Below are positions 1 to 7,141 of a DNA stretch of 13,290 nucleotides, piece by piece. The first letter of the stretch is position 1. Every line of letters begins with the position of its first letter. The position numbers were made by a program, and so were the translations under genes. Origin of the DNA: Ruminococcus flavefaciens (GTDB lineage: Bacteria > Bacillota > Clostridia > Oscillospirales > Ruminococcaceae); the NCBI GenBank assembly GCA_004554385.1, contig SFMO01000135.1:1-13290 (forward strand). The letters run 5' to 3'. The notes under the pieces were generated by a model, which searched no databases, was not told the origin of the DNA, and saw only the letters and a list, made by a program, of their open reading frames with translations.

Positions 1-39
1 CCTTTGGAATCCCGTTCATGGGCTCGGCGTACTTATCGC

Positions 40-128
40 GCTGTAAGCGATGTACAAATATCATTTCTTATATTATTAAGCGAGTTTACGAGCGACAACG
101 TGGCAAGCGGTCGAGCTGGCTCAGCTCG
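40..128 (-). repeat. Copy A of an ~88 bp palindrome-bearing intergenic repeat
   Basis: Read on the minus strand, this matches positions 13008-13095 of the plus strand. The first 50 bases differ by three substitutions and a one-base gap. Then comes a 23-base spacer of equal length but different sequence. Last is a 16-base block, gtacatcgcttacagc, identical in both copies. The element opens with the near-palindrome cgagctgagccagctcg (112-128), which can form a 7-8 bp stem with a tiny loop. It begins three bases after the nth stop codon and reads in the same direction as nth. No ORF or U-tract terminator is seen in it. Bases 1-39 beyond it show nothing I can assign. The family is not recognised by name; it is REP/ERIC-like in behaviour only. 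Confidence 0.8.
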
Positions 129-131
129 AAA

Positions 132-767
132 TTATGATTTATCAGCATAGTATTTACAGAAATAATTCAGCGGACATTCTTCGCATCTCGGTTTTCGGGC
201 ATTGCATATATCCCGTCCGAATTCCACTGTTCTGTGGCAGAAGTCCGAGGACACCTCGGGCGGTATGAGCTTCACAAGGTCCTTTTCAACCTTGGCAGGC
301 TCTTTGTTTTTGGTAAGTCCGAGCCTTCCTGTAATGCGTATGCAGTGGGTGTCGGTGACCATGGCAGGCTTGCCGAAAACGTCCCCCAGCATAAGGTTTG
401 CGGTCTTTCTGCCTATACCCGACAGTGTGAGAAGCTCCTCCATAGTATCGGGGACCTCTCCGCCGAAATCATTTATGAGCTGATTTGCCATTTCTTTAAG
501 GCTTTTCGCCTTGTTGTGATAGAATCCGCATGGCTTGACGTCCTGTTCCAGTTCGGATATATCGGCGTTTGCGAAGGCTTCAAGAGACGGGTACTTTTTA
601 AAAAGCGTCTCTGTGACTATATTCACACGGGCGTCGGTACACTGAGCGGCAAGACGTGCTGCAAACATGAGTTCATAGGGCTTTGAGTAGTTAAGTGAGC
701 AGGCTGCATCGGGATAGAGCTTTTCCAGCTCCTCAACAGCCAGTTTTGCTATCTCTTTTTTCGTCAT
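132..767 (-). CDS. nth: Endonuclease III (DNA glycosylase/AP lyase)
   Basis: Base-excision-repair enzyme of 211 aa, the usual family length. It removes oxidised pyrimidines and cleaves the resulting abasic site; cytoplasmic. The helix-hairpin-helix LSGIGRKTAN is at residues 115-124, with the expected catalytic Lys at 121. The catalytic Asp is in VTDTH (D139). The C-terminus carries a [4Fe-4S] ligand set with family spacing C-x6-C-x2-C-x5-C (C188, C195, C198, C204). All key residues are present, so it should be active. The start ATG overlaps the TGA of the upstream membrane-protein gene (TGATG). An AAGGAG site lies 8 nt before the ATG, inside that upstream gene. It is therefore translationally coupled and driven from the promoter at 1168-1196. 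A palindromic repeat follows the stop codon. Confidence 0.96.
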   Translation of the reverse strand: MTKKEIAKLAVEELEKLYPDAACSLNYSKPYELMFAARLAAQCTDARVNIVTETLFKKYPSLEAFANADISELEQDVKPCGFYHNKAKSLKEMANQLINDFGGEVPDTMEELLTLSGIGRKTANLMLGDVFGKPAMVTDTHCIRITGRLGLTKNKEPAKVEKDLVKLIPPEVSSDFCHRTVEFGRDICNARKPRCEECPLNYFCKYYADKS

Positions 768-1123
768 CAGGCGGACTCCTTAATTTTTTTCTGCTTTTCG
801 AGTATGCTGTCGTAGACCTTGTACATCTTCTGCACCGTATTTTCGAGGAAATAGTAGTGCTTGATATAGAACATCAGCAGTACGAGGACTATAGTCACAA
901 GGGCGAGAACAGCGAGGTTGACCCTGAATATGAGAACTGCAAAGAATATGGTCAGTATAAAGGCAAAGAGCATAGTTACCAGAAAATGGACTATTCTCTC
1001 GTGCTGCATAAAGGCTATCTTGTCTTTGTGCTCAGCCATTATCTCGTCAAGCTCTGCGGAGCTCTGGCATTTTTCGAGGCGCTCCTGTATGTAATTCATA
1101 TAATTTGTAAGATATTCGGTCAT
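767..1123 (-). CDS. Small two-helix membrane protein, function unknown
   Basis: 118 aa. The N-terminus is charged and amphipathic (residues 1-43, possibly coiled-coil). Two hydrophobic helices follow at about 44-66 and 69-88, with a short charged turn between them. The basic/polar tail ends EKQKKIKESA, so both ends are probably cytoplasmic. No enzymatic motif or cysteine cluster is visible and I do not recognise the family. An AAAGGGTGAG-type ribosome site precedes the ATG. It is the first gene of the operon with nth; the stop codon shares one base with the nth start. The pairing with nth is probably just shared transcription and does not show a repair role. It is a real gene on the strength of the promoter, ribosome site and coupling. 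Confidence 0.85.
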   Translation of the reverse strand: MTEYLTNYMNYIQERLEKCQSSAELDEIMAEHKDKIAFMQHERIVHFLVTMLFAFILTIFFAVLIFRVNLAVLALVTIVLVLLMFYIKHYYFLENTVQKMYKVYDSILEKQKKIKESA

Positions 1124-1167
1124 TTTCTCACCCTTTCCATGAACAAAGTTAACGAAACTCTAATGAA

Positions 1168-1196
1168 ATTATACACCTTTTTAGCAAAAATGTCAA
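1168..1196 (-). promoter_or_regulatory. Consensus SigA promoter for the membrane protein-nth operon
   Basis: On the minus strand TTGACA (1196-1191) is followed after exactly 17 bases by TATAAT (1173-1168), a perfect match to the vegetative consensus. Transcription should start near 1161, giving a leader of about 38 nt. No operator-like structure overlaps it, so expression is probably constitutive. Confidence 0.88.
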
Positions 1197-1250
1197 CAGA
1201 AATAGTGAAATGCGGACGACTTTATTGCTTTTATTTAACCAAAGCGTAAT

Positions 1251-1464
1251 TTAAGTTGAAATTAAGTTAATTTCGGCTTAAATGACAAAATAATGCAGTT
1301 TTGATTGTGCGAATATACGAAAATTTTTACGTATATGAAAACATTTTGTGTTGCTTATTGATTTTTGCCTAAATAATCACTATAATTGAAGTATATGCAA
1401 TAACCGCCTCTGGGCGGCTGTTGTCCTGAGCTCTGTTCAGGGAAAATCAGACATTATTTAAGTT
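1251..1464 (+). promoter_or_regulatory. Mannanase upstream region: TTAAGTT repeats, promoter, two leader hairpins
   Basis: The heptamer TTAAGTT occurs at 1251-1257, 1262-1268 and 1458-1464. The first two are 11 bp apart, about one helical turn, as for a dimeric regulator on one DNA face. The promoter core is TTGATT (1358-1363), a 17-base spacer, and TATAAT (1381-1386), predicting a start near 1393. The ~100 nt leader can form CCGCC/GGCGG (1404-1408 with 1413-1417) and CCTGA/TCAGG (1425-1429 with 1437-1441). Neither hairpin has a U-tract, so they are more likely stabilisers or protein/RNA contact sites than terminators. The promoter call is good; a regulatory role for the repeats is inference, since the heptamer is AT-rich and could recur by chance. 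Confidence 0.6.
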
Positions 1465-1492
1465 ACAAAAAATTTACAGGAGGATGTTAAAC

Positions 1493-3733
1493 ATGGGAAC
1501 AAAATTTTTGAAAAAGGCAGGGGCAGCTGTTATGTCGGCAGCAATGCTGCTGAACACTGCTCTTTACAGCACCGCTGTCGTTACTGCGGCTGAAGAACCT
1601 ATAAAGTTCGAGTTTGAGGACGCTGAGGTAACAGGCAGTATCACAGTGGAAAAGGATTCAGGTGCAAGCGGCGGTTCAGCACTGAAAATGACCGAAAACG
1701 GCACTATCACCGTAAAACTCACGGTCAAGGAATCAGGACCTTATAAGCTCACATTCTATGCTTTTGGAATAGGCACTGACAAGCAGCAGAATCTCAGCGT
1801 GAACGGTTCTTCACAGGGAGCTATAGGTATTCCTCAGGGTACTAAGTATCAGCCTGTGGAGCTCACTGCTATTCCTCTCAAAGCCGGCGAGAACACCATC
1901 GTTATCGAGAAGTCTTGGGGCTGGTCGCAGTTCGACTACCTCACCGCAGAGCCTATGTCGGGAGCTAAGATAGAGGCAAAGCAGGTCACTCCCTGCGACC
2001 AGCTTGCAACTGTTGAGACACAGAGCCTTATGGCTTATCTTGCTGAGAACTACGGCAAGCACATAATCTCCGGTCAGCAGGAGATATACAGCGGCGGTCC
2101 TCACGGACTTGAAACAGAGTTCGAGTATCTCAAGGACACAACAGGTCATTATCCTGCTATCCGCGGCTTTGATTACGGCAACTTCTGCTGTCCTCTCTAC
2201 GGCAGTGACGACGGCTCAACAGACCGTATCATCGACTGGGTAAAGAATAAGGGCGGTATCGCTACTGCTTCTTACCACATAAATGTCCCAAAGGATTTCG
2301 CAAGCTATGAAATAGGCAAAAAGATGGACTGGTCACTGTCCACCTACGGCGCTAAGGACACAGATTTTTCACCCTCAAAGGCTGCTACGGCAGGCACAAA
2401 GGAAAACGATTATTACCTCTCAACACTGAAAACTCTCGCCAAGGAGTTCAACAAGCTTGAAGCTGAAGGCATTCCGGTTATCTGGAGACCTCTTCACGAA
2501 GCCGAGGGCGGCGGCGGAGAAAACGGCTCATGGTTCTGGTGGGGCAGAGAGGGCTCAGAGGCTTACAAGAAGCTCTGGAAATACACCTATGAGACTCTCA
2601 CAAACGAGCTGAACTGCCACAACCTCATCTGGGAGTGGAACAGCTATAATTTTGCTACTTCCAAGGACTGGTATCCGGGCGACGCTTATGTTGATATAAT
2701 CGGCTACGACAAGTACAGCTGTACAGACTGGTCAACAGGCAGCGCAAGATACTACCATAATGACAGCCCCTTCTCATCTACATTCTATGGTATAATGGAG
2801 AAGTACGACAGCGCTAAGATGATCTCACTTGCTGAGAATGACAGCTTCTCAACACCCGATAAGATGCAGGAGGAAAAGGCTGGCTGGCTCTACTTCTGTA
2901 CATGGTATGACGGCGGCTCGGACAATAACAATTTCCTTTCCAATCCTACCTTCAACACCAAGGAAGACACTATCGCAATGTATCAGAGCGATTACTGTAT
3001 AACTCTTGACGAGCTTCCTGAGACACTCTACAAGAAGGAGGGCGTAACTCCTCCCGATCCTGCAAAGACCACAACATCCACAACAACTGCGACTACTACG
3101 GCAGATCCCAACGCAACTACAACTACAACTGCTTATAAGTTCGCTATCCAGAAGAAGACTGTTACTATCCCCGAGAAACCTGCTCTTGCAGTTGGAAAGC
3201 AGATGGATATCACTATCACAGGCGCACCTAACGCTTCTATCGGCGGTGCTATCGGCTTCGGAACAACAGCTGACGACTGGCAGAACATCGAGTGGAAGGG
3301 CAATGCCGACAAGGACGGCAAGCTCACAGTAAATGTTGACCTCAAGGAAATGCCTGATACTTTCAAGAGCTGCGAGGTGCAGGTATGGTGGTCCAACGTA
3401 TGGAACGCTGCAACTGAGAAAGCTATCGACCAGCCTTACACTATCGACAGCTGTGAGGTTCACTACCTCATGGGCGGCGCACTTGAAGCCGTATGGGGCG
3501 ATGCCAACTGCGATAATACAGTAGATATGAGCGACGTTGTACTCATAATGCAGGCTCTTGCAAATCCGAACAAGTACGGACTTGAGGGCACAGAAAAGAC
3601 CCATATCACAGAAATAGGATGGAGATGGGCTGACGTTGATACTTCAAGCGAGGGCGTAACAGCTAATGACGCACTCCGCATACAGGAGTATCTCCTTAAA
3701 AAGGTGGCAAAACTTGATCCCACTTCAAAATAA
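1493..3733 (+). CDS. Secreted GH26 beta-mannanase with CBM35-like module and dockerin
   Basis: Extracellular endo-mannanase of 746 aa, predicted to join a cellulosome through its dockerin. Modules: signal peptide 1-33 (cleavage after VVTAA); CBM35-like beta-sandwich about 34-155 (starts FEFEDAE); GH26 catalytic domain about 165-515; Thr-rich linker 520-548; an unassigned domain about 549-665; dockerin about 667-746 with two calcium loops (D-A-N-C-D-N-T-V-D and D-V-D-T-S-S-E). The acid/base is Glu336 in WRPLHEAEG. The nucleophile is Glu448 in SLAEND. The 112-residue separation fits GH26, and the GSWFWWG motif after the acid/base points to mannanase activity. The ATG at 1484 abuts the ACAGGAGG site with no spacer. 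The ATG at 1493 is 9 nt from it, so 1493 is taken as the start. Single-gene unit with its own promoter and terminator. Confidence 0.94.
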   Translation: MGTKFLKKAGAAVMSAAMLLNTALYSTAVVTAAEEPIKFEFEDAEVTGSITVEKDSGASGGSALKMTENGTITVKLTVKESGPYKLTFYAFGIGTDKQQNLSVNGSSQGAIGIPQGTKYQPVELTAIPLKAGENTIVIEKSWGWSQFDYLTAEPMSGAKIEAKQVTPCDQLATVETQSLMAYLAENYGKHIISGQQEIYSGGPHGLETEFEYLKDTTGHYPAIRGFDYGNFCCPLYGSDDGSTDRIIDWVKNKGGIATASYHINVPKDFASYEIGKKMDWSLSTYGAKDTDFSPSKAATAGTKENDYYLSTLKTLAKEFNKLEAEGIPVIWRPLHEAEGGGGENGSWFWWGREGSEAYKKLWKYTYETLTNELNCHNLIWEWNSYNFATSKDWYPGDAYVDIIGYDKYSCTDWSTGSARYYHNDSPFSSTFYGIMEKYDSAKMISLAENDSFSTPDKMQEEKAGWLYFCTWYDGGSDNNNFLSNPTFNTKEDTIAMYQSDYCITLDELPETLYKKEGVTPPDPAKTTTSTTTATTTADPNATTTTTAYKFAIQKKTVTIPEKPALAVGKQMDITITGAPNASIGGAIGFGTTADDWQNIEWKGNADKDGKLTVNVDLKEMPDTFKSCEVQVWWSNVWNAATEKAIDQPYTIDSCEVHYLMGGALEAVWGDANCDNTVDMSDVVLIMQALANPNKYGLEGTEKTHITEIGWRWADVDTSSEGVTANDALRIQEYLLKKVAKLDPTSK

Positions 3734-3741
3734 AGCATAAC

Positions 3742-3781
3742 AAAAGCCATAAAGGAGCGAAAGCTTCTTTATGGCTTTTTT
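3742..3781 (+). terminator. Strong Rho-independent terminator, probably bidirectional
   Basis: Arms 3742-3758 and 3763-3779 form a 17 bp stem with one G-U pair, closed by a GAAA tetraloop (3759-3762). The stem is bounded by A-rich and U-rich flanks. It lies 8 bases after the mannanase stop. It also faces the 3' end of the convergent gene that ends at 3804, where AAAA at the start of the stem supplies a U-tract on the other strand. Confidence 0.93.
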
Positions 3782-3803
3782 CTTAATAATTAGTTCTGAT
3801 GAT

Positions 3804-4400
3804 TTATTCCTCGCCCATTCTTGACCTGATATATTTCTCCAGCAGGTCAACTGTCCTGTCAAGTCCGAGACGGGAGCTGTTGATACTGAGGTCGTAGAGA
3901 CGGGAATCGCCCCAGTGACCGTCGCAGTGATAGTTGTGATAGCGCTTTCTCTTGCGGTCCTTCTTGTCGATGAACGCCTTAGCCTTGTCCTCTGTGAGGT
4001 TGTAGACGTTCATTACGCGCTTGATCTTTTCTGACATATCTCCCAGTATGAAAAGTGACACAAGGCACTTGAAATCGCGTAGCTTTGTCTCAGAGCAGCG
4101 TCCTACGACAACGAAGGATTCGCCGCCTGATGCTCTTTCTCTGAGGAAGTTGAACTGCATCTCGGCAATGTTGTCCTCGATGGAGTTGCTGTAGCCGTTT
4201 ACTCTGCGTGAAAGCAGGTGGTTTTTCGGCTTTTCGTTGTACTTCTCGATCTCCTCAGGAGCAAGACCTGTTTTGTCAGCGATCTCAGTGATGAGATGAC
4301 GGTCGTAGATCGGGATGTTAAAGCGTTTTGCGAGCTGCTCGGCAATAACCTTGCCGCCGCTTCCGAACTCACGGCCTACTGAAATGATTACCTGTGACAT
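3804..4400 (-). CDS. Cytidylate kinase-like P-loop protein
   Basis: 198 aa. The N-terminus VIISVGREFGSGGKVIAEQL is a P-loop, with GREFGSGGK at residues 9-17, as in the cytidylate kinase-like (AAA_26) family. The motif YDRHLITEIA follows. A basic stretch, DKKDRKRKRYHNYHCDGHWG, replaces the lid region. It ends with the family signature DLSINSSRLGLDRTVDLL. It is shorter than, and distinct from, the canonical Cmk of pyrimidine metabolism, so the true substrate is unknown; a small-molecule or nucleotide kinase is the cautious call. An AAGGGGG ribosome site lies 7 nt before the ATG. It is the second gene of the operon, 20 nt after the permease stop, with no promoter between, so the two proteins are co-expressed. 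A regulatory link to the permease is only suggested by context. Confidence 0.88.
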   Translation of the reverse strand: MSQVIISVGREFGSGGKVIAEQLAKRFNIPIYDRHLITEIADKTGLAPEEIEKYNEKPKNHLLSRRVNGYSNSIEDNIAEMQFNFLRERASGGESFVVVGRCSETKLRDFKCLVSLFILGDMSEKIKRVMNVYNLTEDKAKAFIDKKDRKRKRYHNYHCDGHWGDSRLYDLSINSSRLGLDRTVDLLEKYIRSRMGEE

Positions 4401-4420
4401 ATATATTCCCCCTTATTGAA

Positions 4421-5773
4421 TTATAAATAACGAACAAATAAATAAACAGTTGATATTGCAAGTACTATGACTGTGGCAGGAGCGAGCTTCTTACAGTATC
4501 TGCCCCAGCCGATAGGATAGCCGTTTTTCTGTGCAACGGAGGTTCCGACGACGTTTGCGGAGGCTCCGATTGGAGTAGCGCTTCCGCCGATATCTGTACC
4601 CATTGCAAGTCCCCATGCGAGAGTAGAGATAGGAACTCCCGAGGTATCGGCAAGGCTCTGAATAATAGGCACCATTGTAGCTGCAAAGGGGATATTGTCC
4701 ACGAATGCGCTGGCGATAGCGGATACCCAGAGGATGATAGCGAGCATGAGCATTACATTGCCGTTGCTGATGTCGCCGATGAAGTTTGCGATGAGCTTGA
4801 GTATTCCTGTTTCTTCAAGTCCGCTTACGACAATGAAAAGACCGATGAAGAAAAGCAGGGTTTTGTAGTCTACCTTTTTGATAAGCTCTAAAGCATGCTT
4901 ACCGAAGGCGATAAGAGTTATGGCTGCTATAAACAGACCGATGGTCGCAACGGTAAGGTGAGTTGTTGCGTGAGTGACAAGGAGGAGAACTGCAAGAGCG
5001 AAGATTATGCTGCTGATGATGAAGTCCTTCTTGTTCGTGATAGCCTCGGATGGCTTGGGGAACTTGCTCATATCCACCTTTCCCTTGCCGCTTCCTGCGA
5101 TCTCCTTGCGGAATGCGAAATACAGGAACACAACGGAAACTGCCAGTGATATAGCGGCGCAGAGACCTGTGTTTGTGAGGAAGTCGAAGAATGAGAAGCC
5201 CAGTGAAGTACCGATGATGATGTTTGGCGGATCGCCGCACATTGTTGCCGAGCCGCCTAAATTAGCGCAGAATATCTCGGAGAGTATCATAGGTACGGGA
5301 TTGAATTTGAGCAGAGAAGAAAGCTCAATGGTAACTGCTGCAAGGAACATGATAACGGTGATACTGTCAATGAACATTGAGAGAACTGCTGACATTATCA
5401 TAAAAGTGATGAAGATAGGGACTGTTCTGCATTTTACAAGGTATGCTATCTTCATGCACAGCCAGCGGAAAAATCCCGCCTTTGCCATGCCTTCGACCAT
5501 GACCATCATGCCTGCTATGAAGATTATGGTCGCCCAGTTTATACCTTTGCTTTCGCTTTCGGTGACCTGATACCAGAATTCCTTGGTAGCAAAGTTTCTG
5601 ATAGCGAGGGTATCCATTATTGCACTTCCGCTGTGCATACAGATACCGAATACAACGGCGAGGGTGAGGATACCGCTGCCGAGGGTGACGTAGTGCCGCT
5701 CTATCTTGTCGAGAACTATCATTATGAACATTCCCACGAAGATGATGACGGCGAAGATCTGTGCTGCTGTCAT
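4421..5773 (-). CDS. ArsB/NhaD-type ion permease (SLC13-like, ion transporter superfamily)
   Basis: Polytopic membrane protein of about 450 aa with 10-12 hydrophobic helices. Two pseudo-repeats carry the family signatures. The first half has NLGGSATMCGDPPNIIIGTS; the second has FVDNIPFAATMVPII followed by GTDIGGSATPIGASANVVGTS. These place it in the CitMHS/ArsB/NhaD superfamily. Sodium/proton antiport (NhaD-like) is likelier than arsenite export, since no ars genes are near, but the substrate cannot be read from sequence. The start is uncertain. An ATG at 5773 follows GGAGG with 5 nt spacing. An in-frame ATG at 5806 follows AGGGAG with 7 nt spacing and adds 11 residues. A still longer frame from 5872 would begin upstream of the promoter and is excluded. 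The hairpin TGCGGT-ctctc-ACCGCA lies between the two candidate starts. First gene of the operon with the kinase-like gene. Confidence 0.9.
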   Translation of the reverse strand: MTAAQIFAVIIFVGMFIMIVLDKIERHYVTLGSGILTLAVVFGICMHSGSAIMDTLAIRNFATKEFWYQVTESESKGINWATIIFIAGMMVMVEGMAKAGFFRWLCMKIAYLVKCRTVPIFITFMIMSAVLSMFIDSITVIMFLAAVTIELSSLLKFNPVPMILSEIFCANLGGSATMCGDPPNIIIGTSLGFSFFDFLTNTGLCAAISLAVSVVFLYFAFRKEIAGSGKGKVDMSKFPKPSEAITNKKDFIISSIIFALAVLLLVTHATTHLTVATIGLFIAAITLIAFGKHALELIKKVDYKTLLFFIGLFIVVSGLEETGILKLIANFIGDISNGNVMLMLAIILWVSAIASAFVDNIPFAATMVPIIQSLADTSGVPISTLAWGLAMGTDIGGSATPIGASANVVGTSVAQKNGYPIGWGRYCKKLAPATVIVLAISTVYLFVRYL

Positions 5774-5848
5774 ATAAACCTCCATGTTTGCGGTGAGAGA
5801 CCGCATAATTGTTCTCCCTATTAAATAGGAAAAAATATACCATTCCGA

Positions 5849-5877
5849 ATTATAGCACAAATGAAGCGGCAATTCAA
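5849..5877 (-). promoter_or_regulatory. SigA-type promoter for the permease operon
   Basis: On the minus strand TTGAAT (5877-5872) and TATAAT (5854-5849) are separated by 17 bases. The predicted start near 5842 gives a 36 nt leader to the ATG at 5806, or 69 nt to that at 5773. It rules out the longest reading frame as the true protein start. Confidence 0.75.
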
Positions 5878-6031
5878 TATAAAAATTGTTTTTTTGGGCT
5901 TTGTTTCAAAATTTGGGGAAGCTGTTGGATTTTGCCGAAAAAAGCAAAAAAATTTAGTAAGTGTGTCAATGCGATACAGTGGAGGGAACATTTTTTCAGA
6001 AATGAAATTCGGGATTTTTTTGCTGCGGCTA

Positions 6032-6060
6032 TTGCAAATGTAGCGAAGATGTGGTATAAT
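6032..6060 (+). promoter_or_regulatory. Extended -10 promoter for the exchanger operon
   Basis: TTGCAA (6032-6037), 17 bases, TATAAT (6055-6060), with a TG one base upstream of the -10 (TGgTATAAT). The start is predicted near 6067. The 154 bases between this and the divergent permease promoter are AT-rich with no gene. Confidence 0.75.
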
Positions 6061-6064
6061 AAGA

Positions 6065-6128
6065 TATGCAGTTGCAAGGCTTTGGAACTTGTGACGAGTT
6101 CTTGTGAACTGATTATTATAACTGCATG
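6065..6128 (+). promoter_or_regulatory. Structured 5' leader with mutually exclusive hairpins
   Basis: The very 5' end of the predicted transcript, ATGCAGTT (6066-6073), is complementary to AACTGCAT (6120-6127). With wobble pairs at the ends this makes a 10 bp closing stem that abuts the GGGAGAG ribosome site (6128-6134). Inside it AGTTC (6097-6101) can pair either with GAACT at 6085-6089 or with GAACT at 6106-6110, but not with both. CTTGTGA is repeated at 6088-6094 and 6101-6107. This is a switch-like layout, but I cannot match it to a named riboswitch class. Confidence 0.5.
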
Positions 6129-6143
6129 GGAGAGAATGGATAA

Positions 6144-7082
6144 ATGCTCAAGTATATTTTGCTGGTAGGCGGATTTGTGCTTCTTATCAAGGGCGCTGAC
6201 TTCTTTGTTGACGGAAGCTCGGCGGTGGCAAAGAAGCTGAAGGTGCCTGCACTTATCATAGGAATGACCATAGTTGCCATGGGTACAAGCCTTCCCGAGA
6301 CCTCGGTCAGCGTCAGTGCCTCGGTGCTGGGGAAGAATGACCTTGCCATAAGCAATGCGGTAGGCTCGAATATCTTCAACCTTATGGTGGTCTGCGGAGT
6401 CTGTGCACTGCTGTGTCCTATGGCGGTGGGGAAGGAGACTCTCAAAAAAGACCTGCCATTTTCAATATTTGTGGCAGGAGTGCTTCTTGCACTGGGAGCA
6501 TTTACGGGGATAGTCATGCGCTGGGGCGGAGCAATACTCCTTGCGCTGTTTGTATTTTTCCTGTACATGATGATAAGCTCGGCAAAGAAAGCCCGTGATT
6601 CGGGTGAGCAGTCCGACGATGACGAATACAAGGTCATGCCTTTGTGGAAGTGCCTGCTGTGTATCATAGGCGGCGGTGCAGCCATTGCCGTGGGCGGAAA
6701 GATGGTAGTCGAGGGAGCTTCGGATATTGCCCGTACCTTCGGCATGTCGGACAACCTTATCGGTATGACCATAGTTGCCCTGGGAACAAGTCTTCCCGAG
6801 CTTGTGACATCAATAGTTGCGGCTCGCAAGGGCGAGGTTGACATGGCTCTCGGAAATGTTGTGGGCTCGAATATATTCAATATACTGTTCGTGCTTGGAA
6901 TAGCGGCTGTTATCTCACCTATGGCATATACCATTGAAAATGCCATAGATACGGCGGTGCTTATTGTTATGAGCCTTTTCGTGCTCATACTCTGTCTGCC
7001 GAAAAAGAAGCTGGTGCGCTGGCACGGCGGACTTATGCTTGCAGCTTATGCAGGCTACACTGCCTACATATTCATGCGATAA
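6144..7082 (+). CDS. Calcium/sodium antiporter, YrbG/CaCA family
   Basis: 312 aa inner-membrane exchanger of the CaCA superfamily, with about 10 helices. Both inverted alpha-repeats are intact. Repeat 1 has GMTIVAMGTSLPE (GTSLPE at 47-52) and GSNIFN (74-79). Repeat 2 has GMTIVALGTSLPE (214-219) and GSNIFN (241-246). The acidic residues in the two GTSLPE motifs are the expected cation ligands. A charged cytoplasmic loop (KKARDSGEQSDDDE) separates the halves, as in full-length family members. It probably extrudes Ca2+ using Na+, or transports a related cation; direction and ion specificity are inferred from the family. The ribosome site GGGAGAG is rather far (9-11 nt) from the ATG. The five-codon frame ATG GGA GAG AAT GGA TAA directly abuts the start and is probably chance. 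Confidence 0.94.
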   Translation: MLKYILLVGGFVLLIKGADFFVDGSSAVAKKLKVPALIIGMTIVAMGTSLPETSVSVSASVLGKNDLAISNAVGSNIFNLMVVCGVCALLCPMAVGKETLKKDLPFSIFVAGVLLALGAFTGIVMRWGGAILLALFVFFLYMMISSAKKARDSGEQSDDDEYKVMPLWKCLLCIIGGGAAIAVGGKMVVEGASDIARTFGMSDNLIGMTIVALGTSLPELVTSIVAARKGEVDMALGNVVGSNIFNILFVLGIAAVISPMAYTIENAIDTAVLIVMSLFVLILCLPKKKLVRWHGGLMLAAYAGYTAYIFMR

Positions 7083-7086
7083 AACT

Positions 7087-7103
7087 GACAGCTAAGGGCT
7101 GTC
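7087..7103 (+). promoter_or_regulatory. Intercistronic hairpin
   Basis: GACAGC and GCTGTC form a 6 bp stem with a 5-base loop just after the exchanger stop. No U-tract follows directly, so it is more likely an RNA processing or stability element, or a weak partial terminator, than a full stop. Confidence 0.4.
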
Positions 7104-7141
7104 TGATAAGTATTTCTGATTTTGTAAAGGGGGGAGAGACA

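Noticed and set aside
3067..3133. ACA/ACT-rich tract that looks like a tandem DNA repeat
   Set aside because: It encodes the Thr-rich linker of the mannanase. The periodicity comes from Thr codons, not from a DNA repeat element or CRISPR.
2849..3604. 251 aa minus-strand open frame inside the mannanase gene
   Set aside because: It is Cys/Ser-rich with no recognisable domain, fully inside a gene whose modules continue unbroken. Shadow frame.
5774..5872. Longest N-terminal extension of the permease
   Set aside because: Its first codon (5872) lies upstream of the TATAAT at 5854-5849 on the minus strand, so the extension would not be transcribed from that promoter. Better ribosome sites precede the ATGs at 5806 and 5773.
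6116..6988. 290 aa minus-strand open frame antisense to the sodium/calcium exchanger
   Set aside because: It is low-complexity (Ser/Pro/Thr-rich), lies opposite a gene with intact family motifs in both repeats, and has no ribosome site. It is a shadow of the codon pattern of the real gene.
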